Origin: Bolinopsis microptera
Taxonomy: Eukaryota > Ctenophora > Tentaculata > Lobata > Bolinopsidae
Assembly: GCF_026151205.1 (NCBI RefSeq)
Contig: NC_087076.1
Location: 684,001-744,000, forward strand
Reading direction: 5' to 3'
Length of the DNA stretch: 60,000 nt
Part shown: positions 31,688-43,810 of the stretch, piece after piece
Layout: each line of letters begins with the position of its first letter
How positions within the stretch are numbered: position 1 is the first letter of the stretch
Program-made: the position numbers and the translations under genes
The notes under the pieces: model-generated
Seen by the model: only the letters and a program-made list of their open reading frames with translations
Database searches by the model: none
Told to the model about the DNA's origin: nothing

Positions 31688-34269
31688 AGGACTTTGGTTT
31701 TGGTCGTTTCATGGGTAAACATGGTATGGGTTTGCGCAACGATATGGGAGAAAACTTGTTAGACTTGTTATCAGAATTTGACCTCTTTGCCTCCAACACT
31801 GGTTTTTATCATCCTGCTCGACATACGACCACCTACACTGGCTGGAGGAAGGACTGGAGTGCCGGGCGAAATAGTAAAAAGACGATCCCGGTCTATTCTC
31901 AGATCGATTTCATCCTGTGTCGAAGTAGGTCGAAGCCAATGCTACAAGATTCTAGATCTTATGCAGGCACATTGACATACTCTGATCACAGATTTGTTGT
32001 CACTAGAGTAGACTTTAAGGACATCTGTCTTTGCTATAAACGCCACTCCAAGTCATCCTTAAAGTTCAACACCTCTGAACTCACCTCGAACCCCACCATT
32101 CAGGTGAAATATCGTCAATCCTTAGATGATAACTTAAGTAACACTGTTTCTGCTCTGGATCCAAATTCAGACTTGAATGGCTTACTTGAGTCCATAAAGG
32201 ATGCTGCAAAATCGTCAATTGGTGTCATCAGACACAGGAAACGTAATCGCAGCGACGATGATGAGGTGAAAAACTTATCTAGCCAGCGTTACTTGTTGAG
32301 ACAGCAGCTTAATGATAACCAGTCTTTAGACAGAACCTCACTTAGATCATCTATTAACTGCCTCACCAATCAGATCAAGCAGAGACTTTCTTACATACGA
32401 TCAGCTGCTGCTGATGCTATCTGTAATACCATCAGTTCAACAACAGATAGTAAGAAAATGTTTGAAGCTGTTCGAACCCTGAACTTACCTAAAAGTAAAG
32501 CCCCTTCTAGTATTGGTGTTCATGATGAGCAAGGGTGCAATATTGCAACAGACACTGGTAAAGCTGCCGTAGTTGCTAAGTACCTTGAGCAACAACTTAC
32601 TCGTGATGAAGCACCTTTAGAACCTTTTGTAGGACCTCCTCGCCCACTAGTTAAGCCATTCACTAGTGAAGAAATCGGATCAGCTGCTAGAAGTCTCAAA
32701 AATGGTCGAGCTAACGGCCCAGATGGGATTCCTAATGAGCTTCTCAAGTATTCTACTGGATCAGTACACAGACGTTTTGCAGACATTATCAATAGAAGCT
32801 TCGAGACCAATTCCTACCTTGACCCCATTGGACAGGCAAAGATTACCCCCTTACAGAAGCCAAATAAGCCCATTGGTCCAGTGAAGAATCTACGACCCCT
32901 CACTCTCTCAAATGCTGTTAGAAAGATTCTTTCAATGGCAACCTTGAAGAGAATTGAGAATAAAGTCAATGCCTTCACTGGTCCATGGCAATGTGCTTAC
33001 AAGCAGGGTAGATCATGTGCTGACATTGTATGGTGCCAGCGTGTGATGTTATCAGTTGTCCAGAGGAAGAGGTGGGAATACCATCGTATGGGGATCGACA
33101 TGTCTAGTGCCTTTGACACTATACGACGATCTACCATCCTCGATCTTCTTGTTGAGTGTGGCTGTGATGATGACGAAGTCCGTTTGGTAAGACTTTTGCT
33201 TTCCAACACCAAGCTCAAAGTCAACATCAACGGTACACTGTCTGCTGAATTCCAGAGTTTTCTCGGTGCATTCCAAGGTGACTGTCTGTCTGGATGCTTG
33301 TTCACACTTGTCTTAGCGGGTGCTTTGCGTGACCTCCGTAACAGGCTTGAAACTGCAACGAATAGGCCTAACCCACCTATCACCGATATTGGTCTTCCAC
33401 TTGACAGTGAGTATGCTGATGATATCGACTTCAATGATGAAGATGAAGACAATTTGAGGGAGCTGTTGCCTATTGCAACAGAAGTCCTTAAAGATTGGAA
33501 TCTCTTCGTTAACGAAGACAAAACTGATTTCACTCATGTGTACTTAGCTGAAAAGGGAGCTAAAGACGATCAGGGTAAGCCAATTGCAGGGAACGAGCTC
33601 TGGAGAAAGAGTATCACGCTTGGCTCCATGCTTTGTAGCAAGGAGGACATCTCTAGAAGGATATGTCTGGGATATGCCGCGTTTAACAAATACAAGAAAG
33701 CTTGGAACCATAAGATCCCTCTGAGCAAGAGGCTTCTGTTGTATGAGGCTCTGGTAGTATCCGTTTTAATGTACAATTCATCTTGCTGGGCTGCCCCTAA
33801 ATCAGTATTGGAAAAACTAGATATTGCTCACAGACGTCATCTGCGATCAATTTTGAATTACAAATACCCTCACATCATCTCCAACAAGAACTTGTATAAA
33901 CGCTGCAATAGCGAACCATTGTCAGCTAAAGTGGCTCGTAGTCGGTGGAGGATGCTCGGACATGTACTGCGTGGGCCTACAGATGGCCCAGCCTATTCGT
34001 CGCTTGTTTTTGCTGTCAACACCTTACAGCTTCAAGGGCGGCGTGGAAGACCGCAGTCAAACCTTTTCTCACTGATTCTACACGACCTTAGTGTCCGAAA
34101 ATTATCGTTAAATAATTTATGTGATTTGAACTATTTAACGTTAATTGCTCAGAATAGAGTTAAATGGAGAAGTATGCAGATTGCATGACTTTTGTTTGAG
34201 AAAGATTAGGGGACAGAAATGTTTACTTTGTTTACTATCTGTTTCTTAGAGCTTTTGTTTATATATATA
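31688..34269 (+). mobile_element. 5'-truncated non-LTR retrotransposon with intact 825-codon ORF
   Basis: The ORF 31711-34188 is uninterrupted. Residues 1-100 are the second half of an AP-endonuclease-like domain (NDMGENLLDLL, IDFILCR, YSDHRFVV). The reverse transcriptase follows (GRANGPDGIPNELLKYS, DMSSAFDTI, AFQGDCLSGCLF) with the catalytic SEYADDIDF around residues 566-574. The C-terminal region has RRHLRSILNY and a WRMLGHVLR-type segment. Insertion is exact: TAGATGTGATA occurs at 31677-31687 and again at 34270-34280, and unit 1 holds a single copy near 11607-11617, the empty site. The 3' end is a short (TA)n tail. The start of the endonuclease and any ORF1 are missing, so it is probably dead on arrival. 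Clade not determined. Confidence 0.9.
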
Positions 34270-34283
34270 TAGATGTGATATAA

Positions 34284-35213
34284 TTATAAACCCCTCCGGG
34301 ATAGAATAAGATTCTGATAATCCCGGCTCCCGCTAAATAGATTCTGATAATCCCGGCTCCCGCTGTTAGTTTTTTCCCGCTGAATAAATAACCCCGGCAC
34401 AGCTTTTATAATCCCGCCCCGCTAATTTGGCTCAACAAGATTTGTTTTGTTTTGACATTCCATGAGAATTTCAACCGCGTACTGTCACGTGTTTTGATGA
34501 CGTGTATCACGTGACTAACTACTACGACGCGCATTGGTAAAAAATGTCACGTGACCTATGGCTTAACGTAAGAACTATAAATACACTCGATCTACGTATC
34601 GGTCTAATTGCAGGCGCTGGCAAAACTCCAGCACACTGCTTACATTACTTAAACTCTTACATTAATTGGACCAGTTCCAAAACTTGTCTCGACGGTTACA
34701 TTTGATTTTGTCCGGTTCGGTTAATTTTGTCGTGTTTGATATAAGCCATGTATCATAGTCGTCTACTTTGATAAACTTCATGACACGATATCATTATTAG
34801 CTTTTATCGCTTGCCAGGCTTAACTCGACGCCCCTTATCGATATTCATATTCATTCAACGTTCTGACTGAGGAATAATGTTTAGATATAACGCCAATTTC
34901 AAAAGTCATAGTACCTTAGTTGTATTTATTTGGTAGTCCCCAATTCCATTTCATATTTTCCATAATGATCTCATATAGCTATATTTAAGAGTAAAATGTC
35001 AAATTTGTTGGTCCTAGCACTAACCCGGAGGGGTTTATAACACATAACACCGGCACGCTTAAGTTATATTAAAATAACCCCTCGTGCTAAAGCACGTCGG
35101 GGTTATTTTCATAATAATCCCTCGTGCTTCGCACTCGAAATTATTATAAACTTTTCCCGCGCGTCGCGGGAAAAATTGAAATATAATCCCTGCGCATGCC
35201 GGGGTTATGTGTG
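34284..35213. mobile_element. compound foldback elements
   Basis: TTATAAACCCCTCCGGG (34284-34300) and its exact complement (35024-35040) bound a ~757-bp element. A second set of inverted ends, CACATAACACCGG after 35040 and CCGGGGTTATGTGTG before 35213, bounds a shorter piece packed with hairpins: AATAACCCCTCGTGCT with AGCACGTCGGGGTTATT, another of the AATAATCCCTCGTGC type, and CTTTTCCCGCG/CGCGGGAAAA. Unit 1 has none of it: its sequence runs on from ATAATT to GTCAATAG. No transposase frame is seen. Confidence 0.7.
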
Positions 35214-35376
35214 TTGTCAATAGTCAGACTGAGACTCTGTATTTAAGAGATTTTGCCGATGTTCTCACTGGTTTCTTCCCGCAAAAGTTCGGCAAAACTT
35301 TTGTAGGAACTGACCAAACTGGAACCAGTCCAGCTTTAACGCGAACTTAATTGAAATTGTTTGTCCTTTCCAAACC

Positions 35377-35705
35377 CAGTTCCGTAGTAAAGCGTAGAAC
35401 CACGAGTCTGAGTGCTAGCTCTATTATGACTGTCTCCTGACGATCTCCTCCCGGCTGGACACTTGACACCGCCCCATTGGACCCTGGAGCCCACGTGTTC
35501 CCTCTCCACTGCCCTATTCGTAGAGAGGGTGCGAGAAACTTATTTAGCGTGTAACTCTAGATGCATTTATAAGGCGCAGAGGAAGGCATATAGCTCATAT
35601 AGAGCGGACTATTATGATATCAAGTAACACCCTCAAGCCAGATTGACAGACTTTCTCACTATTTTTGAGCTGAGTTAGGAGCTAGTTCTATTTTGTGATT
35701 GTGTC
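35377..35705 (+). promoter_or_regulatory. promoter and 5' UTR of bHLH B2
   Basis: Conserved block with inverted CCAAT, CACGTG at 35492-35497 and TTTATAAG at 35566-35573, about 135 bp before the ATG. GGAGCC replaces GGGGCC next to the E-box. Confidence 0.7.
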
Positions 35706-38700
35706 ATGGTTATGGAACATTTTGTTACACCTTTTCTTGGCATACCCTTTCCAATGCAAGCTTCTTCCGAGGTTAGTTTATCGGTTGTAAATTATAAACA
35801 TAATATAGTTTTAATTATTATATTGTCATAAATAATTAATTTCGTTTTATCACACACAGATCAATTATATGTATATTCTTAATTCCCCCTTGCAGTGCCC
35901 CTCCCCCCCCCCCCCCATTTGCGGCCTAAACTACGATAACTTCCACTCCATACTCCCCCTCCTAAACTACAATAACTAACACTCCAGACTTCCTCCCCGC
36001 CCCCTCAAACTACAATAACTTCCACTCCAGACTCCCCCCCTCCTAAACTACAATAACTTCCACTCCAGACTTCCTCCCCAAACCCCCCCCCCCCCCTAAA
36101 CTACAATAACTACCACTCCAGACTTCCTCCCCCCCCCCCTCAAACTACGATAACTTCCACTCCAGACTTCCTCCCCCTCCTCCTAAACTACAATAACTAC
36201 CACTCCAGACTTTCTCCCCCCCCCCTTCCCTAAACTACAATAACTTCCACTCCAGACTTCCTCCTCCCCCCCCTCAAACTACAATAACTTCCACTCCAGA
36301 CTTTCTCCCCCCTCCTAAACTACAATAACTTCCACTCCAGACTCCCCCCCTCCTAAACTACAATAACTTCCACTCCAGACTTCCTCCCCAAACCCCCCCC
36401 CCTAAACTACAATAACTACCACTCCAGACTTCCCCCCCCCCCCCCCCCCTCAAACTACGATAACTTCCACTCCAGACTTCCTCCCCCTCCTCCTAAACTA
36501 CAATAACTACCACTCCAGACTTTCTCCCCCCCCCCCCCCTCAAACTACAATAACTACCACTCCAGACTTCCTCCCCCCCCTCAAACTACAATAACTTCCA
36601 CTCCAGACTTCCTCCCCCTCCTCCTAAACTACAATAACTACCACTCCAGACTTTCTCCACCCCTTCCCTAAACTACAATAACTTCCACTCCAGACTTCCT
36701 CCTCCCCCCCCCTCAAACTACAATAACTACCACTCCAGACTTTGTCCCCCCCCCTTCCCTAAACTACAATAACTTCCACTCCAGACTTCCTCCTCCCCCC
36801 CCCCCCCCTCAAACTACAATAACTTCCACTCCAGACTTCTTCTCCCCATGGCTCAAGCAAGGTGTCCTCCTCTTCTAAGCACAGCAGTCGGAAAAATTGC
36901 AGAAAGAGGAGAAAGTTAAGCGGAATGAAGAGAATCGCTGCTACCACGCGAGAGAGGAGCAGAATTGAACACCTCAACCTAGCGTTCATCACGGTAACCT
37001 AGCAACATCACGTGTTACCTAGCGTTTATCACGGTAACCTAGCAACATCACGTGTAACCTAGCAACATCACGTGTAACCTAGCGTTCATCACGGTAACCT
37101 AACAACATCACGTGTAACCTAGCAACATATCACGTGTTACCTAGCGTTCATCACGGTAAACTAGCCCTTCATTCAGGTTTAGATATTAGACTTCTACTTT
37201 AGACTTCTAGTTGGGCCTTAGTATTATAGCTCGTGAAATTATGGTTAAAGATTGGGCCAATATCTCGTGAACGATCGTTTAGTTGTTCTCGAGTGATAAG
37301 AGGCACAATGCCTTGTAAAAATTATTATTTGTTTCCAATTATCAAATAAAGGAAGTTATCCTTCAAGGTTTGCACTTAAAGGGTGAGTAAAGTAAAATTT
37401 AACAGCTGTTTTTATATACCTTATCGGCCTTAATTTGGCTGGCGCTAATTTGTTCGACCTTCAACCGGACCTTCAAAAAAACTTTTGCAGTATTATGGAT
37501 TAGTCAGCTTATTTGTAATTACTTGCTGTATCCGTATAAATACAAATTTTAAATAGCTGAAATTTGTAAAGTCAAAACATTTCCGGCTCAAATTTGGCTG
37601 GCCAAGAAGTCCAAAGTAGCTGAATTTCGCCAAATGAGTGCCGATTAGATTATCTGTGAATATGTCCACATCGACAGACAACAATTACAGTTGCGGAGTC
37701 GTATCCCCACACAGCCCTCTGATGTCAAGTTGACAAAGGTTGAGACCCTGCGGCTAGCTATGAGCTACATAAGTCATCTGGAGAAACTGGTGGGGGAAAT
37801 TTCAGAGCAAGAGAAAGGGAGTATTGGGAGTTCAGAAGTTTCATCTACTTCAGAGATGAAGACCTCACGGGTTGGTGATTTCAACATTGGAGATTTACCC
37901 TAGAGATTAGCCCTGGAGACTAACCCTAGAGATTAACCCTGGAAATTAACTCTGTAGATTAACCCTGGAAATTTTCCATAAATATTAGGGAAGACCTCAC
38001 GGGTTAATGATTTCAACACTGGAGATTTTCCCTGAAGATTAACCCTGGATATTAACCCTGGAGATTAACCCTGGAGACTAACCCTGGAGATTAACCCTGG
38101 ACACTAACCCTGGAGATTAACCCGGGAGATTAACCCTGGAGATTAACCCTGGAGATTAACCCTGGAGACTAACCCTGGATATTAACCCTGGAGACTAACC
38201 CTGAGACTAACCCTGGAGATTTTCCCTGAAAATTAACCCTGGAGATTAACCCTGGAGACTAACCCTGGAGATTAACCCTGGAGATTAGCCCTGGAGATTA
38301 ACCCTGGAGATTAACCCTGGAGATTAACCCTGAGACTAACCCTGGAGATTAACCCTGGAGATTAGCCCTGGAGATTAACCCTGGAGATTAACCCTGGAGA
38401 CTAACCCTGAGACTAACCCTGGTGATTGATCCTGGAGATTAACCCTGGAGACTAACCCTGGAGATTAACCCTGGAGATTAGCCCTGGAGATTAACCCTGG
38501 AGATTAACCCTGGAGATTAACCCTGGAGATTAACCCTGGAGATTAACCCTGGAGACTAACCCTGAGACTAACCCTGGAGATTAACCCTGGTGATTAACCC
38601 TGGAGATTAACCCTGGAGAAGACTAACCCTGGAGATTAACCCTGGAGATTAACCCTGGAGACTAACCCTGGAGACTAACCCTGGAGATTAACCCTGGAGA

Positions 38701-41700
38701 TTAACCCTGGAGATTAGCCCTGGAGACTAACCCTGGAGACTAACCCTGGAGATTAACCCTGGAGATTAACCCTGGAGATTAGCCCTGGAGATTAACCTTG
38801 GAGATTAGCCCTGGAGACTCACCCTGGAGACTAACCCTGGAGATTTACCCTGGAGATTAACCCTGGAGACTAACCCTGGAGACTAACCCTGGAGATTAAC
38901 CCTGGAGATTAACCCTGGAGACTAACCCTGGAGATTAACCCTGGAGATTAACCCTGGAGACTTACCCTGGAGATTAACCCTAGAGATTAGCCCTGGAGAT
39001 TAACCTTGGAGATTAGCCCTGGAGACTCACCCTGGAGACTAACCCTGGAGATTAGCCCTGGAGACTAACCCTGGAGACTAACCCTGGAGATTAACCCTGG
39101 AGATTAACCCTGGAGATTAGCCCTGGAGATTAACCTTGGAGATTAGCCCTGGAGACTCACCCTGGAGACTAACCCTGGAGATTTACCCTGGAGATTAACC
39201 CTGGAGACTAACCCTGGAGACTAACCCTGGAGATTAACCCTGGAGATTAACCCTGGAGACTAACCCTGGAGATTAACCCTGGAGATTAACCCTGGAGACT
39301 TACCCTGGAGATTAACCCTAGAGATTAACCCTGGAGATTAGCCCTGGAGACTAACCCTGGAGACTAACCCTGGAGATTAACCCTGAGACTGACCCTGGAG
39401 ATTAACCCTGGAGATTAACCCTGAGACTAACCCTGGAGATTAACCCTGGAGACTAACCCTGGAGATTAACCCTGGAGATTAACCCTGAGACTAACCCTAG
39501 AGATTAACCCTGGAGATTAACCCTGAAGATTAACCCTGGAGATTAACCCTGGAGATTAACCCTGGAGATTAACCCTGGAGACTAACCCTGGAGATTGACC
39601 CTGAAGATAAACCCTGGAGACTAACCCTGGAGATTAACCCTAGAGATTAACCCTGGAGATTAGCCCTGGAGACTAACCCTGGAGACTAACCCTGGAGTTT
39701 AACCCTGAGACTGACCCTGAAGATTAACCCTGGAGACTAACCCTGGAGATTAGCCCTGGAGACTAACCCTGGAGACTAACCCTGGAGATTAACCCTGGAG
39801 ATTAATCCTGGAGATTAACTCTGGAGATTAACCCTGGAGATTAAGCAATGGATTATATCACCTCTACTTGATTAACTGTCAATGAGCATTTTAACTGATA
39901 AATTATTGCTTGAAACATACATTAGAAAATTTAAACGTAACTGGTGCTGATAGTGATGACTGAAAGCAGTGTGAGGAATGAGTGGCCCTGAATGAGTGCT
40001 AACAACTACTCACCTCAGGAGGACGGAGTGGCGTGTCCCCGGGTAGTTAGAGTCTACCCCTCCTACCCTGTCCACTCAGAACACTCGTGACACGTGGTGT
40101 GACGTCATGACACGTGGTGTGACGTCATGACACGTGGTGCTAACAACTACTCACCTCAGGAGGACGGAGTGGCGTGTCCCCGGGTAGTTAGAGTCTACCC
40201 CTCCTACCCTGTACACTCAGAACACTCGTGACACGTGGTGTGACGTCATGACACGTGGTGTGACGTCATGACACGTGGTGTGACGTCATGACACGTGGTG
40301 CTAACAACTACTCACCTCAGGAGGACGGAGTGGCGTGTCCCCGGGTAGTTAGAGTCTACCCCTCCTACCCTGTCCACTCAGAACACTCGTGACACGTGGT
40401 GTGACGTCATGACACGTGGTGCTAACAACTACTCACCTCAGGAGGACGGAGTGGCGTGTCCCCGGGTAGTTAGAGTCTACCCCTCCTACCCTGTCCACTC
40501 AGAACACTCGTGACACGTGGTGTGACGTCATGACACGTGGTGCTAACAACTACTCACCTCAGGAGGACGGAGTGGCGTGTCCCCGGGTAGTTATAGTCTA
40601 CCCCTCCTACCCTGTCCACTCAGAACACTCGTGACACGTGGTGTGACGTCATGACACGTGGTGCTAACAACTACTCACCTCAGGAGGACGGAGTGGCGTG
40701 TCCCCGGGTAGTTAGAGTCTACCCCTCCTACCCTGTCCACTCAGAACACTCGTGACACGTGGTGTGACGTCATGACACGTGGTGCTAACAACTACTCACC
40801 TCAGGAGGACGGAGTGGCGTGTCCCCGGGTAGTTAGAGTCTACCCCTCCTACCCTGTCCACTCAGAACACTCGGGACACGTGGTGTGACGTCATGACACG
40901 TGGTGCTAACAACTACTCACCTCAGGAGGACGGAGTGGCGTGTCCCCGGGTAGTTAGAGTCTACCCCTCCTACCCTGTCCACTCAGAACACTCGTGACAC
41001 GTGGTGTGACGTCATGACACGTGGTGTGACGTCATGACACGTGGTGCTAACAACTACTCACCTCAGGAGGACGGAGTGGCGTGTCCCCGGGTAGTTAGAG
41101 TCTACCCCTCCTACCCTGTCCACTCAGAACACTCGTGACACGTGGTGTGACGTCATGACACGTGGTGCTAACAACTACTCACCTCAGGAGGACGGAGTGG
41201 CGTGTCCCCGGGTAGTTAGAGTCTACCCCTCCTACCCTGTCCACTCAGAACACTCGGGACACGTGGTGTGACGTCATGACACGTGGTGTGACGTCATGAC
41301 ACGTGGTGCTAACAACTACTCACCTCAGGAGGACGGAGTGGCGTGTCCCCGGGTAGTTAGAGTCTACCCCTCCTACCCTGTCCACTCAGAACACTCGTGA
41401 CACGTGGTGTGACGTCATGACACGTGGTGTGACGTCATGACACGTGGTGCTAACAACTACTCACCCCAGGAGGACGGAGTGGCGTGTCCCCGGGTAGTTA
41501 GAGTCTACCCCTCCTACCCTGTCCACTCAGAACACTCGTGACACGTGGTGTGACGTCATGACACGTGGTGCTAACAACTACTCACCCCAGGAGGACGGAG
41601 TGGCGTGTCCCCGGGTAGTTAGAGTCTACCCCTCCTACCCTGTCCACTCAGAACACTCGTGACACGTGGTGTGACGTCATGACACGTGGTGCTAACAACT

Positions 41701-42400
41701 ACTCACCTCAGGAGGACGGAGTGGCGTGTCCCCGGGTAGTTAGAGTCTACCCCTCCTACCCTGTCCACTCAGAACACTCGTGACACGTGGTGTGACGTCA
41801 TGACACGTGGTGTGACGTCATGACACGTGGTGCTAACAACTACTCACCTCAGGAGGACGGAGTGGCGTGTCCCCGGGTAGTTAGAGTCTACCCCTCCTAC
41901 CCTGTCCACTCAGAACACTCGTGACACGTGGTGTGACGTCATGACACGTGGTGCTAACAACTACTCACCTCAGGAGGACGGAGTGGCGTGTCCCCGGGTA
42001 GTTAGAGTCTACCCCTCCTACCCTGTCCACTCAGAACACTCGTGACACGTGGTGTGACGTCATGACACGTGGTGCTAACAACTACTCACCTCAGGAGGAC
42101 GGAGTGGCGTGTCCCCGGGTAGTTATAGTCTACCCCTCCTACCCTGTCCACTCAGAACACTCGGGACACGTGGTGTGACGTCATGACACGTGGTGTGACG
42201 TCATGACACGTGGTGCTAACAACTACTCACCTCAGGAGGACGGAGTGGCGTGTCCCCGGGTAGTTAGAGTCTACCCCTCCTACCCTGTCCACTCAGAACA
42301 CTCGGAGTACGGTTCCTGGAACCCTCAGTACGGACTCCCTGTCCGACCTATCCCTACCATGGACTCTCATTTCATCCTCAAAAAGGGAGACAAGAACTAA
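35706..42400 (+). CDS. bHLH transcription factor gene B2, 4 exons, 189 aa
   Basis: Coding exons are 35706-35771, 36835-36993, 37691-37870 and 42236-42400, phase 0. The product matches B1 closely ([47 protein letters not shown]). Visible differences are Leu versus Val in exon 1 and EMKTSR versus EIKTSR at the end of exon 3. All bHLH core residues are present. Introns are 1063, 697 and 4365 nt and almost wholly tandem repeats. Intron 3 is the longest of the four, with 17 decoy acceptors and about 150 units of the 13-bp repeat. Expression status cannot be read from sequence. Confidence 0.85.
35925..36834 (+). repeat. exon-2 acceptor repeat (B2), about 21 units
   Basis: Same unit as in B1, each with AATAACTTCCACTCCAG or AATAACTACCACTCCAG followed by ACTT and a C/T run. 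Some units have ACTACGATAAC. The variant with TCCTCCCCAAACCC (36067-36095) matches the stray unit at the segmental duplication junction. Confidence 0.9.
36981..37165 (+). repeat. exon-2 donor repeat (B2), about 9 units
   Basis: Alternating ATCACG|GTAACCT and ATCACGTGTAACCT units of about 20 bp, shorter than in B1. The genuine donor is at 36994. Confidence 0.9.
37881..39845. repeat. 12-13 bp minisatellite in intron 3 of B2, about 150 units
   Basis: GGAGATTAACCCT/GGAGACTAACCCT units with higher-order blocks (for example a ~230-bp block at 38760-38990 that recurs at 39110-39330). A copied exon-3 donor with CCTCACGGGTTAATGATTTC lies near 37996. Confidence 0.9.
39989..42235 (+). repeat. acceptor/E-box/CRE repeat (B2), 18 copies including the true one
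   Basis: A mixture of 141-bp units (two CREs) and 121-bp units (one CRE), plus one unit near 40230-40300 with three CREs. Each has CTAAC, CTCACCTCAG or CTCACCCCAG, 69 nt of exon 4 and a stop. Three decoys use TCGGGACACG. The first decoy exon starts at 40019; the real one at 42236. Confidence 0.95.
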
Positions 42401-43097
42401 TCCGCTTGACAGCTAATATTTTAGATGAATTAAACGGGTGTAATCATTCATTTATTCGTTATCCATTCTGATGAATTTTATTTTTGAATTGATTTTTAAA
42501 AATCCATTTTTGTTGTTCAAAATTCACTTAAATTAACTATTTTATTTGAAAGCTTAAGCATTAGGTGATGGAGTTTTAAGTTTGTTTTAAATATTTGCGA
42601 TGGCAAACCAATGTGATGAATTATTTCTAAATGTATTTTATTTAGGGGTAATTTTTAGTTGTTTTAGCGAAAAATTGTATGATTGAGCTTAAAATTGATC
42701 CGATTTAGTTATCGAATTTCTAAAATTCCAATTTTGGTAGACTTACCACATCCCATTGTTAATTTCTTAGTGTAGACCTCTCTAATACGTCGCGCTTTGT
42801 CTACATTAAAGTGATTCAAGCTCACCAGGTAGAGGATCCATGGTGCTCTCTGATTATTCATCTCCCTCTCTCCCCTCTCTCCCCTCTCTCCTGTACACCA
42901 GTACACTGCTCTTTTGTACACTAGACTTTTAACGGCCCTTAATTGTTGGAACTTAGCTCTCTCCCGTAGCTTATAACACTGAGATAGCGTTAGAAAGAGA
43001 GCAAGGTCTAACACTGCAGCCCATTAGGATCAGGGCTAATCCTCGCTTAGTTTTTATTGTAGACGTTTAGGGGCTCCTGCCTTGCCGTGCCCTGCCT
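42401..43097. other. 3' flank of bHLH B2, non-coding
   Basis: Close match to 17704-18394. A minus frame of 101 codons (42709-43014) is shared but shows no constraint. Confidence 0.5.
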
Positions 43098-43810
43098 AGT
43101 ACACAGTTCTAGTACACAGTTCTAGTACACAGTTCTAGTACACAGTTCTAGTACACAGTTCTAGTACACAGTTCTAGTACACAGTTCTAGTACACAGTTC
43201 TAGTACACAGTTCTAGTGCACAGTTCTAGTACACAGTTCTAGTACACAGTTCTAGTACACAGTTCTAGTACACAGTTCTAGTACACAGTTCTAGTACACA
43301 GTTCTAGTACACAGTTCTAGTACACAGTTCTAGTACACAGTTCTAGTACACAGTTCTAGTACACAGTTCTAGTACACAGTTCTAGTGCACAGTTCTAGTG
43401 CACAGTTCTAGTAGTAGTACACAGTTCTAGTACACAGTTCTAGTACACAGTTCTAGTACACAGTTTTAGTACACAGTTCCAGTACACAGTTCTAGTACAC
43501 AGTTCTAGTACACAGTTCTAGTACACAGTTTTAGTACACAGTTCCAGTACACAGTTCTAGTACACAGTTCTAGTACACAGTTCTAGTACACAGTTCTAGT
43601 ACACAGTTCTAGTACACAGTTCTAGTACACAGTTCTAGTACACAGTTCTAGTACACAGTTCTAGTACACAGTTCTAGTACACAGTTCTAGTACACAGTTC
43701 TAGTACACAGTTCTAGTGCACAGTTCTAGTACACAGTTCTAGTACACAGTTCTAGTACACAGTTCTAGTACACAGTTCTAGTACACAGTTCTAGTACAAA
43801 GTTTTAGTAC
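43098..43810. repeat. 13-bp satellite downstream of bHLH B2, about 54 units
   Basis: TAGTACACAGTTC units as in unit 1 but about one third as many; an internal TTTTAGTACACAGTTCC block is duplicated (43460-43550). Confidence 0.95.

Noticed and set aside
31711-34188. Host gene encoding an 825-aa protein
   Set aside because: Endonuclease and reverse transcriptase motifs, (TA)n tail and 11-bp target duplication identify a LINE.
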